Assembly (NCBI RefSeq): GCF_000429505.1 | Contig: NZ_AUBZ01000001.1 | Location: 62,001-126,000 of the forward strand | Length of the DNA stretch: 64,000 nt | Source: Aliagarivorans taiwanensis DSM 22990 | GTDB lineage: Bacteria > Pseudomonadota > Gammaproteobacteria > Enterobacterales > Celerinatantimonadaceae | Direction: 5' to 3' | Part shown: positions 30,101 to 38,951 of the stretch, piece after piece | Layout: each line of letters opens with the position of its first letter | How positions within the stretch are numbered: the first letter of the stretch is position 1 | Made by a program: the position numbers and the translations under genes | Notes under the pieces: model-generated | The model's database searches: none | What the model saw: only the letters and a program-made list of their open reading frames with translations | Told to the model about the DNA's origin: nothing

Positions 30101-31286
30101 GCCCCTGCTAAGCGGCCTGCTGCTGCTTCTTCCATTGGCACAAAGTCAGGCGGAAGAGCGCTGGTTTGATATTGAAGTGATCGTGTTTAAGCGCGATGTC
30201 GCGCTAGAGCAAACCTCTGAGCACTGGCCGCAGCCCCAGTCGCTGTCGATTAAGCCCCAGCAAGCCCTGCTGGCCCCGATGTTCGAGTGTATCGAACCCT
30301 GCGCCCAGCCAAGCTTCCGCCAGTTGCCCAGCCAGATAGATGGCCGCGGCTGGCCAATTAGCGGCGCCACCAAGCGCAGTATGCTAAGTGCTGCGCAGCT
30401 GGAGCTAAAAGACGAGTTTGCTCGCCTAAATGCCCACGATGCCTATACCCCGCTGATGCACATCGGTTGGCGCGAAGTGGTTGCGCCGCGTAATCGCGCC
30501 AAACACTACCAGCTGGTTGCTGGTCGCGATTTCTCGGACCGCTTCGCGGATAGCGGCCTATTGCATGGCCAAGACCCACTAGAGCCAGCAGCAGATGACT
30601 CAGACCTGCCAAGCAACGAGCAGCAAGGTGACGAGCAGTCTAGTCTGGACTTGGCGCTCAGCGATTTACTTAGCGATGCCGACGCCGAACAGCCAGCCCA
30701 AGTTAACTCGCTCTGGGAGCTAGACGGTGGCATTCAGGTCTATCTGCAGCACTACTTGTATATCGACGCGCAATTCCTGTTGCGCCGCCCAGAGCGAGTT
30801 AAAGTGGTAACTGAAGCGGCTGAAGCAGAAGTGGCCGAGCCAGAGACTAGCCTCCCTGAGGCTATCACTGACGAGCCAAATGAAGTGGTGCTTATCGGCG
30901 GCTTGGACGACGTAGAGCCTGCGGAGTCAAGTTCGTCAATCAGCCAAAGTGAGTACCAGCAACAGCTGCAGAGCTTCCGCTTCGACCAGCGTCGCCGAGT
31001 TCGTTCCGGTGAGGTTCACTACTTTGACCACCCGCTGATGGGCATGCTGATCCAGATACGCCGCAGCCCTGAAGCCAGCGCAGACGCATCATTTGAGCCA
31101 TCGGCTGAGCAGTTAGTCGAGCTTGAGGGAGACGCCGTCGAACCGGAGAATGAGGTTCAAACCTTGTCGAATGAGGACATTGAAAGCAGCGACGACACCG
31201 CTCAGCAAAACGAGCAAACTCGTCCGCTAGCTAACGAAGTGGCCAGCGACGAGGCCACTGCTGATAACGCCTCACCTGCCGCGTGA
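30090..31286 (+). CDS. CsiV-family peptidoglycan-binding protein, extended
   Basis: A 398-aa secreted protein: signal peptide MSLKPLLSGLLLLLPLAQSQA followed by EERWFDIEVIVFKRD, the characteristic CsiV opening. CsiV (known from Vibrio) binds peptidoglycan and is needed for D-amino-acid resistance and cell integrity. HYLYIDAQFLLRRP and RVRSGEVHYFDHPLMGMLIQIRR are family segments. This copy has long acidic Glu/Asp/Ser/Ala-rich insertions, between about 165 and 210, 235 and 285, and a ~70-residue acidic tail, longer than the ~250-300 aa I expect. It overlaps mfd and the DUF2919 gene. Function is inferred by family. Confidence 0.85.
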   Translation: MSLKPLLSGLLLLLPLAQSQAEERWFDIEVIVFKRDVALEQTSEHWPQPQSLSIKPQQALLAPMFECIEPCAQPSFRQLPSQIDGRGWPISGATKRSMLSAAQLELKDEFARLNAHDAYTPLMHIGWREVVAPRNRAKHYQLVAGRDFSDRFADSGLLHGQDPLEPAADDSDLPSNEQQGDEQSSLDLALSDLLSDADAEQPAQVNSLWELDGGIQVYLQHYLYIDAQFLLRRPERVKVVTEAAEAEVAEPETSLPEAITDEPNEVVLIGGLDDVEPAESSSSISQSEYQQQLQSFRFDQRRRVRSGEVHYFDHPLMGMLIQIRRSPEASADASFEPSAEQLVELEGDAVEPENEVQTLSNEDIESSDDTAQQNEQTRPLANEVASDEATADNASPAA

Positions 31287-31687
31287 ATCCACATCAACCG
31301 ACGCTGCTGCTTGCCAGCGTTCTGCTTAGTCGAACTTGGTGGCTGTTTATCTTCGCAGCCGCCAGTCGCGATCAGGGTGCGGAGTTACTCGCCCTGTTCT
31401 ACCCAGACCGCCAATGGTTTTACCTCAGCCTGATTGCCGGACTCATTCCTTTTTCCAAGCTGATTGTGGTCAAGCCATGGCAGCGCGTTCCGTGGCGCTT
31501 GCAGGCGGCGATACTCACGTTGATGACTCTGGCAGACATTGGCTACCAGCTAAAGGTAGTGGCAGCCAGTTCGTGGGATTTTCACTTGAGCAATGCGTTG
31601 CTGCTTTGGCTGGCGACAATGAGCCTTTGGCTGCTGCTGCGCGCACTGTTTAGCCGAACCCACTTAGAACACCCCTTTGTGAGCTAA
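31283..31687 (+). CDS. DUF2919 (YfeZ-like) inner-membrane protein
   Basis: A 134-aa hydrophobic protein. The GTG at 31283 overlaps the csiV stop (GTGA). Four likely helices lie at about 8-27, 45-62, 70-88 and 98-122, with short charged loops. QPTLLLASVLLSRTWWLFIFAAASRDQG resembles the YfeZ/DUF2919 N-terminus but is a by-eye match. Function is unknown. It ends a PilZ-mfd-csiV-DUF2919 run and converges on the outer-membrane protein gene. Confidence 0.75.
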   Translation: MNPHQPTLLLASVLLSRTWWLFIFAAASRDQGAELLALFYPDRQWFYLSLIAGLIPFSKLIVVKPWQRVPWRLQAAILTLMTLADIGYQLKVVAASSWDFHLSNALLLWLATMSLWLLLRALFSRTHLEHPFVS

Positions 31688-31717
31688 GCGCGTTTAGCTA
31701 AACGTGGTGAGCTTAGG

Positions 31718-32839
31718 CTACAAGTTGAAACTGTAGCTAATACCGAATGACAAGATACTGGCAGAGCGCCCGGCAAGCCCTTGCGAAGAAGGTGACGTAA
31801 AGCTTCCCCGGTTCTGATCAACCTTGAAATAGTGCCACTCACCGATTAACGCCAAATTGGAGCGTAAGCTATAGCGCAGGCCCAGGCTGACACTTTGCGC
31901 ATCATCAAGGTCATCCTCACCCCGAGCGTAGCGCATTCCGTAAGTCACATAGGGCGCCCATTTCTTGTAGCGGTAGACCAGCGAGAGATAGGCGTTCCAG
32001 GGCTGCTCCTCGCTAACCGTCGCCTCACCAATCAGGCTCCAGTTATCCCAGTCATAATAACCGCCATAGGCCCAGCTGGTCGTCTCAAACTCCACCACAA
32101 TCGGTTGGAAAACTGGTGGGAAGGCATCAAACGGCGGCGCAGGGAAACTGTCCACCGACTCGATCCGCGCATCAGAGCGATCCACCCGCACATAGGCCAG
32201 CCAGTTGAAACTCTCAATATCGAAGCGAAGGCCGTAGATGCTATCGATATCCACATCCCACAAGATGTTGTTGCGCTCGTTGTTCTTAATCTTGGTGTTA
32301 AAGCCATAATAGAGCTGGGTTTTCAGCAGCAGGCTGTCGGTTAGCTCAAAGGTGGCATCGGCATCAAAACCTTCATAGCGGGTAAAGCCACTGGTGGTGT
32401 CGTACACCTCCGCGGGTAGCCGCATCCATGGGAAGGCCTGATTCACAAACACCACCTGCGAGTAAAGGAAGCTTGGCGCGCGCAGGCGGCCGCCGCGTAG
32501 GGTCACATTGTAAGTGGGTTTGAATGCCAAATAGGCCCACTCCAGCTCGGGATCGCTAAAGTCATCGACCGGACGCTTAACCACTTGCAACGAAGCGGCT
32601 AGCCAGTCGTTCGGGCGAATATCCGCCTGCAGGCCGACGATGGTATCGCAATCCCAACACCACTCGTCTTGAATGTTGCGAGAGTAATAGTAGGGGATCT
32701 CCGAGTTACTTTTGGCAGCTCCCGTGGATGCGAAGCCAGACACCCCTAGCCAATCGGGCAACTCCACAGCAGACGCCGCCGGCGCGATCCCCAGCATGCA
32801 TGCTATCACCGCGTGTTTAGTGAACTTCAAGCAAGACAT
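31718..32839 (-). CDS. Outer-membrane beta-barrel (porin-like) protein
   Basis: A 373-aa protein. The signal peptide (about 1-24, ending PAASA) precedes an aromatic, alternating-hydrophobic chain typical of 14-16 beta strands. It starts LPDWLGVSGFASTGAAKS and ends with the amphipathic strand SILSFGISYSFNL, close to an outer-membrane C-terminal signature though the last residue is Leu rather than Phe. Two Cys in DEWCWDCD could form a disulfide. The gene starts inside the last 23 bp of the upstream PstS-like gene, so they are coupled. The substrate is unknown; phosphate/oxyanion uptake is a guess from the neighbour. Confidence 0.75.
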   Translation of the reverse strand: MSCLKFTKHAVIACMLGIAPAASAVELPDWLGVSGFASTGAAKSNSEIPYYYSRNIQDEWCWDCDTIVGLQADIRPNDWLAASLQVVKRPVDDFSDPELEWAYLAFKPTYNVTLRGGRLRAPSFLYSQVVFVNQAFPWMRLPAEVYDTTSGFTRYEGFDADATFELTDSLLLKTQLYYGFNTKIKNNERNNILWDVDIDSIYGLRFDIESFNWLAYVRVDRSDARIESVDSFPAPPFDAFPPVFQPIVVEFETTSWAYGGYYDWDNWSLIGEATVSEEQPWNAYLSLVYRYKKWAPYVTYGMRYARGEDDLDDAQSVSLGLRYSLRSNLALIGEWHYFKVDQNRGSFTSPSSQGLAGRSASILSFGISYSFNL

Positions 32840-33260
32840 TCAGGTCTCCTACATGCTCAAGGGGCAAGTAGCCCAATCCTTCGGGGTTTTGCTGTAGCCA
32901 TTCACGTATTGCTGAGTAGTCCTCGCTGCTGCTCTCTTCAGGTGGGGTGCCTCGTCCGGAAAATGCCAGCGAGGTCCAGATGCGGTTCATCTCCGCTTCG
33001 TTCTTGTTGAGAAAGGCCTTGTAGAAGGCCGTGCGATCAGCATTACCACTGGGGAAATCGATAAGTCGTACCCGACCAATTCCCTTCACGGAAGACGATT
33101 TACCCAAGAACACCAACTTCGCCTTGGTCAATGAAAGCTGGGCTGGTGGGCTGGGAGTGGCAGATACGATGGCGTACTGCGCTGAAGCCGAAAAGCTAAG
33201 CAGCAGCAGGAGTACCGAGGGTCGGCATAGGGCGCTGAGCACTAGCCAGAAGTTCGTCAC
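32817..33260 (-). CDS. Short PstS-like periplasmic protein
   Basis: A 147-aa secreted protein starting at GTG 33260 (AAGGAA upstream), with a signal peptide ending about FSASA. The remaining ~120 residues (KLVFLGKSSSVKG, DFPSGNADRTAFYKAFLNK, WTSLAFSGRGTPPEESSSE, NPEGLGYLP) match the C-terminal lobe style of phosphate ABC-transporter substrate-binding proteins, but the first lobe is missing. Such small PstS-like proteins often precede a porin-like gene in gammaproteobacteria, as here (23-bp overlap). It is unlikely to be a full phosphate receptor; a porin accessory or sensor is possible. Confidence 0.7.
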   Translation of the reverse strand: MTNFWLVLSALCRPSVLLLLLSFSASAQYAIVSATPSPPAQLSLTKAKLVFLGKSSSVKGIGRVRLIDFPSGNADRTAFYKAFLNKNEAEMNRIWTSLAFSGRGTPPEESSSEDYSAIREWLQQNPEGLGYLPLEHVGDLNVLLEVH

Positions 33261-33341
33261 TGAATCGCGTTCCTTGCGTGGTTTCTAGTGATTACTTTAA
33301 TCGCGCTAGTGACAAAACGCCAAATTAATTTGACAAGAATA

Positions 33342-33373
33342 TTTATAGCCACAAACAAATATGTGGCTATAAA
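33342..33373 (-). terminator. Probable terminator downstream of ndh
   Basis: TTTATAGCCACA / TGTGGCTATAAA, a perfect 12-bp stem with an 8-nt loop 17 bp after the ndh stop, followed on the minus strand by TATTCTTG. The stem is A/T-flanked and the U tract is imperfect. Confidence 0.6.
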
Positions 33374-33389
33374 TCACACTTTTAGATGT

Positions 33390-34682
33390 CTAATGAAGCT
33401 TCATCTTCGGCCGTAATACTTGGTTGATACGCCCAACCAAGATCATCAAGCCGGTCTTCACATAGCCGTGTAAGGCGATATGGTGCATGCGATACAGCGA
33501 AAGATAGATAAGACGCGCCAGTTGGCCTTCTACCTTCATTGAACCGCGCATCAGGTTGCCCATCAGCGAACCTACGGTGGAGTAGTTGCTTAGCGACACC
33601 AAAGAGCCGTGGTCGTGGTAGTGAAAGTCTTGCAGTGGTTTGTTTTGTAGCTGCTTGGCCAGATTCTTATAGACCAGTGATGCCATCTGGTGGGCCGACT
33701 GGGCGCGCGGTGGCACCCACCCTTCCCCCATGGCGCAGGCTGCGCAGTCGCCAATCGCATAGATACGTTCATCGTTGCTGGTCTGCAGGCTCGGCTTCAC
33801 CACCAACTGATTGATGCGGTTGCTCTCCAGCCCAGCCAGATCCTGCATAAAGCTTGGGCACTTAATCCCTGCAGCCCATACCATTAGGTCAGCCTCAATC
33901 AGCTCGCCATCAGCGGTCATCAAGCCCTGCTCATTGGCCTCGGTGATGCGCGTGGCGGTACGCACATCGACGCCCATCTTGGTCAGCTCACTATGGGCAG
34001 AGCCGGAGATCCGTTCAGGTAGTGCAGGTAAGATCCGCGGACCAGCTTCCACCAGCGTCACCTCCAGGCACTGCGCCGATACCTTCGGCACCCCGTAGGC
34101 ACGCATCTGGTCGACGGCGTTGTAGAGTTCAGCAGAGAGCTCAACACCGGTTGCCCCTGCGCCGACAATCGCCACCTTGACCTTGCCACCCTTCTCGGCT
34201 TCATCGTTCTGCGAGAACTGCAGGAAGCGGTTAAGCATCCGGGTATGGAACAGCTCAGCCCGCTCAGGGTTGTCCAAGAAGATACAGTGCTGCTTAACGC
34301 CCGGGGTGTTGAAGTCGTTAGAGACCGAGCCAATGGCAATCACCAAGTAGTCATAATCGAGCTGTCTGGCGGGCAATACCTCCTGCCCTTCTGCCATCAT
34401 CGGCGCCAACATCAGCTTGCGCTGCTCACGGTCAATGCCTTGCATCTCGCCCAGCTGAAATTCAAAGCCTTGTTTGGCGGCATGGGTGCGGTAGCTTAAG
34501 GCGTCGATCCCGGCATCCAGTGAGCCGGTCGCCACCTCGTGCAGCAGCGGTTTCCATAGGTGGGTGCGGTTGCGGTCAACCAAGGTGATGTTCGCCTTGC
34601 CCTTTTTGCCAAGCTTGCGGCCGAGCTTAGTGGCCAGCTCCAGTCCGCCTGCGCCGCCTCCAACAACAACGATGTTAGTCAT
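33390..34682 (-). CDS. ndh: NADH:quinone oxidoreductase type II (NDH-2)
   Basis: Non-proton-pumping NADH dehydrogenase on the cytoplasmic face of the inner membrane. The 430 aa start at the ATG at 34682 ([21 protein letters not shown]) with AGGGAAG upstream. The FAD fold GGGAGGLE opens the chain; [21 protein letters not shown], the NADH-binding [15 protein letters not shown] and IYAIGDCA follow. The C-terminal segment [17 protein letters not shown] is the membrane-attachment region. It stands downstream of ycfP, as in E. coli, with its own control region. Confidence 0.97.
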   Translation of the reverse strand: MTNIVVVGGGAGGLELATKLGRKLGKKGKANITLVDRNRTHLWKPLLHEVATGSLDAGIDALSYRTHAAKQGFEFQLGEMQGIDREQRKLMLAPMMAEGQEVLPARQLDYDYLVIAIGSVSNDFNTPGVKQHCIFLDNPERAELFHTRMLNRFLQFSQNDEAEKGGKVKVAIVGAGATGVELSAELYNAVDQMRAYGVPKVSAQCLEVTLVEAGPRILPALPERISGSAHSELTKMGVDVRTATRITEANEQGLMTADGELIEADLMVWAAGIKCPSFMQDLAGLESNRINQLVVKPSLQTSNDERIYAIGDCAACAMGEGWVPPRAQSAHQMASLVYKNLAKQLQNKPLQDFHYHDHGSLVSLSNYSTVGSLMGNLMRGSMKVEGQLARLIYLSLYRMHHIALHGYVKTGLMILVGRINQVLRPKMKLH

Positions 34683-34845
34683 ATGCTTCCCTAAAATTTC
34701 GGTTGTTCCAATTTGTTTAACTAAACACACGGCATGCGCTGGTGAAGCAGAGCAAAACACCAGAGTTTGAGCAGTTAGCACTTAGTTAAACCGACTGAAA
34801 CGACACTCACGCGACAACAAACGGTGGTTGAGTAGATAGGGAGTG

Positions 34846-34893
34846 ATTATACAAAAGTTGACGTAGATCAAACAGGGTTATTTGATCTACGTC
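34846..34893 (-). promoter_or_regulatory. 13-bp perfect inverted repeat and -10 box upstream of ndh
   Basis: GACGTAGATCAAA (34860-34872) and its exact complement (34881-34893) flank an 8-bp loop just after the ycfP stop. On the minus strand CTTTTG follows the hairpin and a perfect TATAAT (34846-34851) stands 8 bp further on. It could be the ycfP terminator, an operator over the ndh -35 region, or both. The half-site order (ATCAAA ... TTTGAT) is opposite to an FNR box. Confidence 0.55.
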
Positions 34894-34900
34894 ATAAAAA

Positions 34901-35449
34901 TCAGGCTTGTGGACGCCGTTGATGGGCTTTGATGCGCTGCAGATGGGCGCTGATATCGGCGAATTTATGGGCCTGCTTGTCGTCCCAAACTATCTCGTAG
35001 TAAGGCGATAAGGCCGCTTCGGTTTGTTGATTATCGTGGACGTCATTGTCCCGCGACAGCACCACCAGGCAGTTGCCACGGTTTTTCTCGCGAAACTCGC
35101 TGACACACTTAGTGGCAATGTCTTGATACTCTTCCGGACGCTCGATCCGGCCTTGCATGTTTTGTTCGGGGTTGAGGTTGGGGTTGAAGATCACCGACGG
35201 AATGCCGCACAAAAACCCAATGCGCTCACTCCAGTAACCACCCAAGCCCACACCACAAATCACGCTCGGCTCATCGGGGGTGAAGCTGAGTTGCTTGTGC
35301 ACCTCTTTGAGCAAGTGGCTCATATCGTGTTTGGGGTGGATGGTACTGTAGCTGATGGGACGTACGTCCTCATCGATAAATTGCAGTTGCAAGACCTTTT
35401 CGTGGTTCCCCGGGCTGGTGGAATCAAAGCCATGCAGATAAATAATCAT
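34901..35449 (-). CDS. ycfP: YcfP family alpha/beta-hydrolase-like protein
   Basis: A 182-aa UPF0227 protein that begins [18 protein letters not shown] (E. coli YcfP is close in length and opening). [19 protein letters not shown] is the nucleophile-elbow-like segment, with Gly-x-Gly-x-Gly in place of a standard G-x-S-x-G, so classical hydrolase activity is doubtful. Located between nagZ (40 bp upstream) and ndh. Physiological role is unknown. Confidence 0.93.
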   Translation of the reverse strand: MIIYLHGFDSTSPGNHEKVLQLQFIDEDVRPISYSTIHPKHDMSHLLKEVHKQLSFTPDEPSVICGVGLGGYWSERIGFLCGIPSVIFNPNLNPEQNMQGRIERPEEYQDIATKCVSEFREKNRGNCLVVLSRDNDVHDNQQTEAALSPYYEIVWDDKQAHKFADISAHLQRIKAHQRRPQA

Positions 35450-35489
35450 TGCTCTTTCCTTGATACAACATTGTTACGACAGTTCTCAA

Positions 35490-36521
35490 TTAAACAGTAG
35501 CATGTCCTAAGCCCTCAAGCTGGCGTTTTATCCGCTGATAATCCTGACGTTTATCCAGCTCACGCCAACTGGCTGGGTGAGAACCGCCCAACAGGGTCTC
35601 AACTAATAACTGATTCGAAGACGACGGCACTGGCTGCGGCAGGCCGTCCAGCAAGCTTATTGTAGCCGCTCGATCGTTACAAGCGAGCAACAACTGACAA
35701 CCGGCTTCAAGGGCTTGTTGGGCACGTTGCAAACAGTCGCCTGCGGTCGAAGCGCCTTGCATACTGAGATCATCACTGAAGATCAGCCCATCAAAGCTAA
35801 GTTGCTGGCGCAGTACCTGCTGCAGCCACAATGGAGAGAAACCCGCCGAGTTAGCGTCCACCGATGAATAGACTACATGGGCCGGCATTACTGCGTCCAG
35901 CTTACGCTGGCGGATAAGCTGCGCAAAAGGCTGCATATCAGACATTTGAATTTCGCTAAGTGGCCGGGGGTCATCAGCCTGATGGAAGTGGGTATCAGCC
36001 ACCACCGAGCCATGGCCGGGAAAGTGCTTACCGGTGGCTTTCATGCCCGCCACTCGCATACCGTCGATAAAGCCGCTGGCCAGCTCACTTACCTCATCAG
36101 GGTCACTGGAGAAGGCTCGACTGCCAATCACATCACTGCCGCGGTCTAGATCGAGCACCGGCGCAAAGCTTAAATCGATATCGCAGGCGCGCAGCTCCGC
36201 AGCCATTAGCCAACCGAGCTGAGCGGCCCAGTCATTGGCTTCTAGCTTAAGCAGGCGCGCTTGCTCGGCCACCATCCCCATCGCGGGGATCGCCGAGAAC
36301 TGCTCGCGAAAACGCTGCACCCGGCCACCTTCATGGTCAACGCTAATTAGCAGCGGCCGGCTGGCCGCTGCCCGAACTTGACGGACCAACTCCATAAGCT
36401 GGTCCCGTTGCTGATAGTTGCGGGTGAACAGGATAACCCCGGCCACCGTGGGATGTTGCAGTAGCTCTCGCTCTTCGGCGTCAAGCTCGGTCCCCTGAAG
36501 ATCGATAAACAACTGCCCCAT
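35490..36521 (-). CDS. nagZ: Beta-N-acetylhexosaminidase (peptidoglycan recycling)
   Basis: Cytoplasmic GH3 enzyme that removes GlcNAc from anhydro-muropeptides. It is 343 aa. GH3 signatures are SVDHEGGRVQRFR, DRGSDVIGSRAFSSDP, and KHFPGHGSVVADTHFH with the catalytic-site His near 167-177; the nucleophile Asp lies in LIFSDDLSMQGA. It lies 3 bp after lpoB, linking recycling to PBP1b regulation, as in E. coli (without the intervening thiK). Confidence 0.97.
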   Translation of the reverse strand: MGQLFIDLQGTELDAEERELLQHPTVAGVILFTRNYQQRDQLMELVRQVRAAASRPLLISVDHEGGRVQRFREQFSAIPAMGMVAEQARLLKLEANDWAAQLGWLMAAELRACDIDLSFAPVLDLDRGSDVIGSRAFSSDPDEVSELASGFIDGMRVAGMKATGKHFPGHGSVVADTHFHQADDPRPLSEIQMSDMQPFAQLIRQRKLDAVMPAHVVYSSVDANSAGFSPLWLQQVLRQQLSFDGLIFSDDLSMQGASTAGDCLQRAQQALEAGCQLLLACNDRAATISLLDGLPQPVPSSSNQLLVETLLGGSHPASWRELDKRQDYQRIKRQLEGLGHATV

Positions 36522-36524
36522 CGT

Positions 36525-37121
36525 CTACCACCCTAACGTTTTTTTGCTTTGCTGTTTGCGGATTTCGGTCTCGTCCGCCCATTCGACGATACCAGTTTGC
36601 AGATCCATCAAGCGCATGGTCATCTTGTAGTACACATCGGTCACCTTCTTGTCTTGCTTAACGATGCTCGACAGGTTTCCGTAGAGCATGTACTCGGCAC
36701 CGACCATCTGACCAAAGGCGATGGCTTTACTCGGGTCGACCAACTCATCGTCGTTTTGGAAGTTCAGCTGATCGCGAACCGACTCAACTCGGCTCATGTC
36801 CACAAAGCGGAACTTGCCCGATTGCAGCATACGGGTCGAGATCGAATCGGTGACCGATTCGGTATCGATATGCTCGGTGGTCTTGTTCTTGATGCGCTCG
36901 ACAAACACGATCGGACGGCCAGAGGCGGTGATCTCATCGAGCAGTGGCGATGCGATCAGCGAATCGGTCATCTGCGCAGCAATGGTTTGCAGATCGGTGG
37001 AGCCGAACTCGGTGTTGATGGTTTCCACTTCCTGCGGGTCGCCGTAGCTTACCTTGCTAGAACACCCGCCGAGCAGCGCCAGACTTGCTGCCAACGCGGT
37101 GGCACATACCAATTTGTTCAT
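36525..37121 (-). CDS. lpoB: Penicillin-binding protein 1b activator LpoB
   Basis: Outer-membrane lipoprotein that activates PBP1b glycan polymerisation and crosslinking. The 198 aa have a signal peptide and lipobox LLGGC (lipid Cys20). A short linker follows, then a TolB-N-like domain (TDSLIASPLLDEITASGRP, FVERIKNKTTEHIDTESV, LSSIVKQDKKVTDVYYKMT). E. coli LpoB has the same domain with a longer disordered linker. It stands between ycfL and nagZ. Confidence 0.93.
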   Translation of the reverse strand: MNKLVCATALAASLALLGGCSSKVSYGDPQEVETINTEFGSTDLQTIAAQMTDSLIASPLLDEITASGRPIVFVERIKNKTTEHIDTESVTDSISTRMLQSGKFRFVDMSRVESVRDQLNFQNDDELVDPSKAIAFGQMVGAEYMLYGNLSSIVKQDKKVTDVYYKMTMRLMDLQTGIVEWADETEIRKQQSKKTLGW

Positions 37122-37130
37122 ACACTACTC

Positions 37131-37529
37131 CTAGTTTTTTACTTCGCGTATATAGACTTTGAACGAGTCGGCCCGGGTGTCGAGCGCGACCGATTGTACT
37201 TGAATTTCTTGATGCCCATGCAGCGCCAGAGGATGCCATGGGGTGTTCGCCAGATCTAACTGCACGCCTTGCTCATCGAACCAATAGAAGCGGTACTGCA
37301 GCTTCTGGGTACTCGAGGCGGTAGACTTCACGGTGGCAAAGCCACGCAGGCGATCGCCCTCTTCCACGGTGCGCGCGTTTAAAATGGTCAGGCGGCGACC
37401 CAGTCCAAAGTTATCGACAATCAGCCACTGATTATTATCGCGGGCTTCAGAGTTTGCCGATATCCCAGAGGTATTGGTGGAACACCCGGCCACCAGCACG
37501 ATCAGCATTGAAAGCAAAAAGCTACGCAT
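37131..37529 (-). CDS. ycfL: YcfL family lipoprotein
   Basis: A 132-aa protein with signal peptide and lipobox LVAGC (lipid Cys16). The DUF1425-like segments GRRLTILNARTVEEGDRLRG, STQKLQYRFYWFDEQGVQL and WHPLALHGHQEIQVQSVA are visible. Function is not established; it precedes lpoB by 9 bp, suggesting an envelope role with the PBP1b activator. Confidence 0.9.
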   Translation of the reverse strand: MRSFLLSMLIVLVAGCSTNTSGISANSEARDNNQWLIVDNFGLGRRLTILNARTVEEGDRLRGFATVKSTASSTQKLQYRFYWFDEQGVQLDLANTPWHPLALHGHQEIQVQSVALDTRADSFKVYIREVKN

Positions 37530-37538
37530 AAGCGCCTC

Positions 37539-38951
37539 CTACAGTTGAAAACTGCGCGTGACAGTATACTCACCGGCAAATACCAGTGTGACTCTGCCCG
37601 CACTCACGTTAATGGTCGATTCCGAGTTCATCCAGCCCGGCACAGAAAAGCGGTGACTACCGCTGTCGATGGCCTTGATGGCGATATTATCCTGCGCAGG
37701 TAAGGTCTGCCAGTGTCGGGTATCTGCCCGCTCAGAGACGATGTTGTAGATGTTCATCAGAGCACCCGCCAACTCCTCTTCCTTGGTCGACTTCTCAACC
37801 TCACGGGTCAAGCCATCCTTAGTGGCTAAGCGTAGCACCTGGCGCAGTATCAACCCGGGCAGGTCTTCCTGTAGCTGCCGCTGAGCCACTGCGCTGAAAT
37901 TGGTCATCGGCGCAGCCACATAATGCTTGTCACCAAGTTGGAAGGCCAAGTTGTCGGCGCTGCGCACCCCGGTCATCACCGGCAGGGCCACCGAGTAATA
38001 GCGCCAATGGCGGCCGTCGGGGATTGGCACGGTAAACTTCACCTCTTGGCGCGCCTGCACCAGCCCCTGCTCGGCAATCAGCACCACCAGCCCCTGCCCC
38101 TCGCCAAGATCCAACTCTGCGCCGCCGCTGTATTGCTCAACGTCACTCATCCCCAAACGTTTGCCTAAACGCCCCACCTCGGCTTTGAGATCGGGGTTGT
38201 CCGGTGCCAATGACAAAGCCTTACGGTAGGAGATATAGGCGTCGTTAGGCTCGCCGGCGGCCACAAACATAGCCCCGGCCAGTGCGTGTGATGAGGCCAG
38301 CTGATAGGGATCGGAAAGGGTCGAAGACAGACCGCTTTGTGGGTACTCCCCCAACACCGCCTGATACTGGGTGCGGTACTCTCGCAACTCTTGTTCGAGA
38401 TCGCGCGGCGCCTCGGAAAGCGCCTGTTGCTGGAGCCTGTTGGCGCGGCGCACCTCGACCAGCGCACCGGACAGGCCCTGCTGCTCAAGGTAGTTCTGCG
38501 CCTGATAGTAGTGCAGCATCGCCTGCTCATAGGGCGGAATGGTGTACTCGATAAAGTTATCGTTGCTAATTAAACTGGCGGTCTGCTGCAGACCAGAAGA
38601 GACCCGATAGTTAGGCTGGGTACTTAGCCAGCGAAGCTGCTGATCGACTTGGCTAAAGCTTGCCAGGCTCTGCTCGCTATCTGGGCTTAGATACTCCAAG
38701 CGCCCTTGTTCAAGCAAGCGCAAATACTGAGCCGTACCAGAGTCACCGGCCTTGAAAGCCGCTGCAGCTTTGCTCGCCTGTCCTTGCGCAACCAAGCTGC
38801 GCGACCAACTCAGCTGATCGGAGTAGCTACTCAACAGCTGCTGATAGAAGGTGGCCGAACATGCCACTAACAGCATGCTGCAAAGCGCAATACTAAGCAG
38901 CTTGGCACGGCGCTTGAGCGCATTACTGAAACGAGTAGAGCGATAGAACAA
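37539..38951 (-). CDS. COG3014-like lipoprotein with TPR-like repeats
   Basis: A 470-aa lipoprotein. The basic N-terminus (NALKRRAK) leads into a hydrophobic core and lipobox LLVAC (lipid Cys31). A start at TTG 38951 is the only one giving a proper signal peptide; GGAG lies 8 bases upstream. Residues about 50-280 contain TPR-like helices (AGAMFVAAGEPNDAYISYRKAL) and the C-terminal part is beta-rich (GQGLVVLIAEQGLVQARQEV, DNLAFQLGDKHYVA). It leads the ycfL-lpoB-nagZ-ycfP group. I recall COG3014 proteins in this position, but function is unknown. Confidence 0.75.
   Translation of the reverse strand: MFYRSTRFSNALKRRAKLLSIALCSMLLVACSATFYQQLLSSYSDQLSWSRSLVAQGQASKAAAAFKAGDSGTAQYLRLLEQGRLEYLSPDSEQSLASFSQVDQQLRWLSTQPNYRVSSGLQQTASLISNDNFIEYTIPPYEQAMLHYYQAQNYLEQQGLSGALVEVRRANRLQQQALSEAPRDLEQELREYRTQYQAVLGEYPQSGLSSTLSDPYQLASSHALAGAMFVAAGEPNDAYISYRKALSLAPDNPDLKAEVGRLGKRLGMSDVEQYSGGAELDLGEGQGLVVLIAEQGLVQARQEVKFTVPIPDGRHWRYYSVALPVMTGVRSADNLAFQLGDKHYVAAPMTNFSAVAQRQLQEDLPGLILRQVLRLATKDGLTREVEKSTKEEELAGALMNIYNIVSERADTRHWQTLPAQDNIAIKAIDSGSHRFSVPGWMNSESTINVSAGRVTLVFAGEYTVTRSFQL

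Noticed and set aside
34860-34893. FNR box upstream of ndh
   Set aside because: FNR needs TTGAT-N4-ATCAA; here the half-sites are in the reverse order with an 8-bp spacer.
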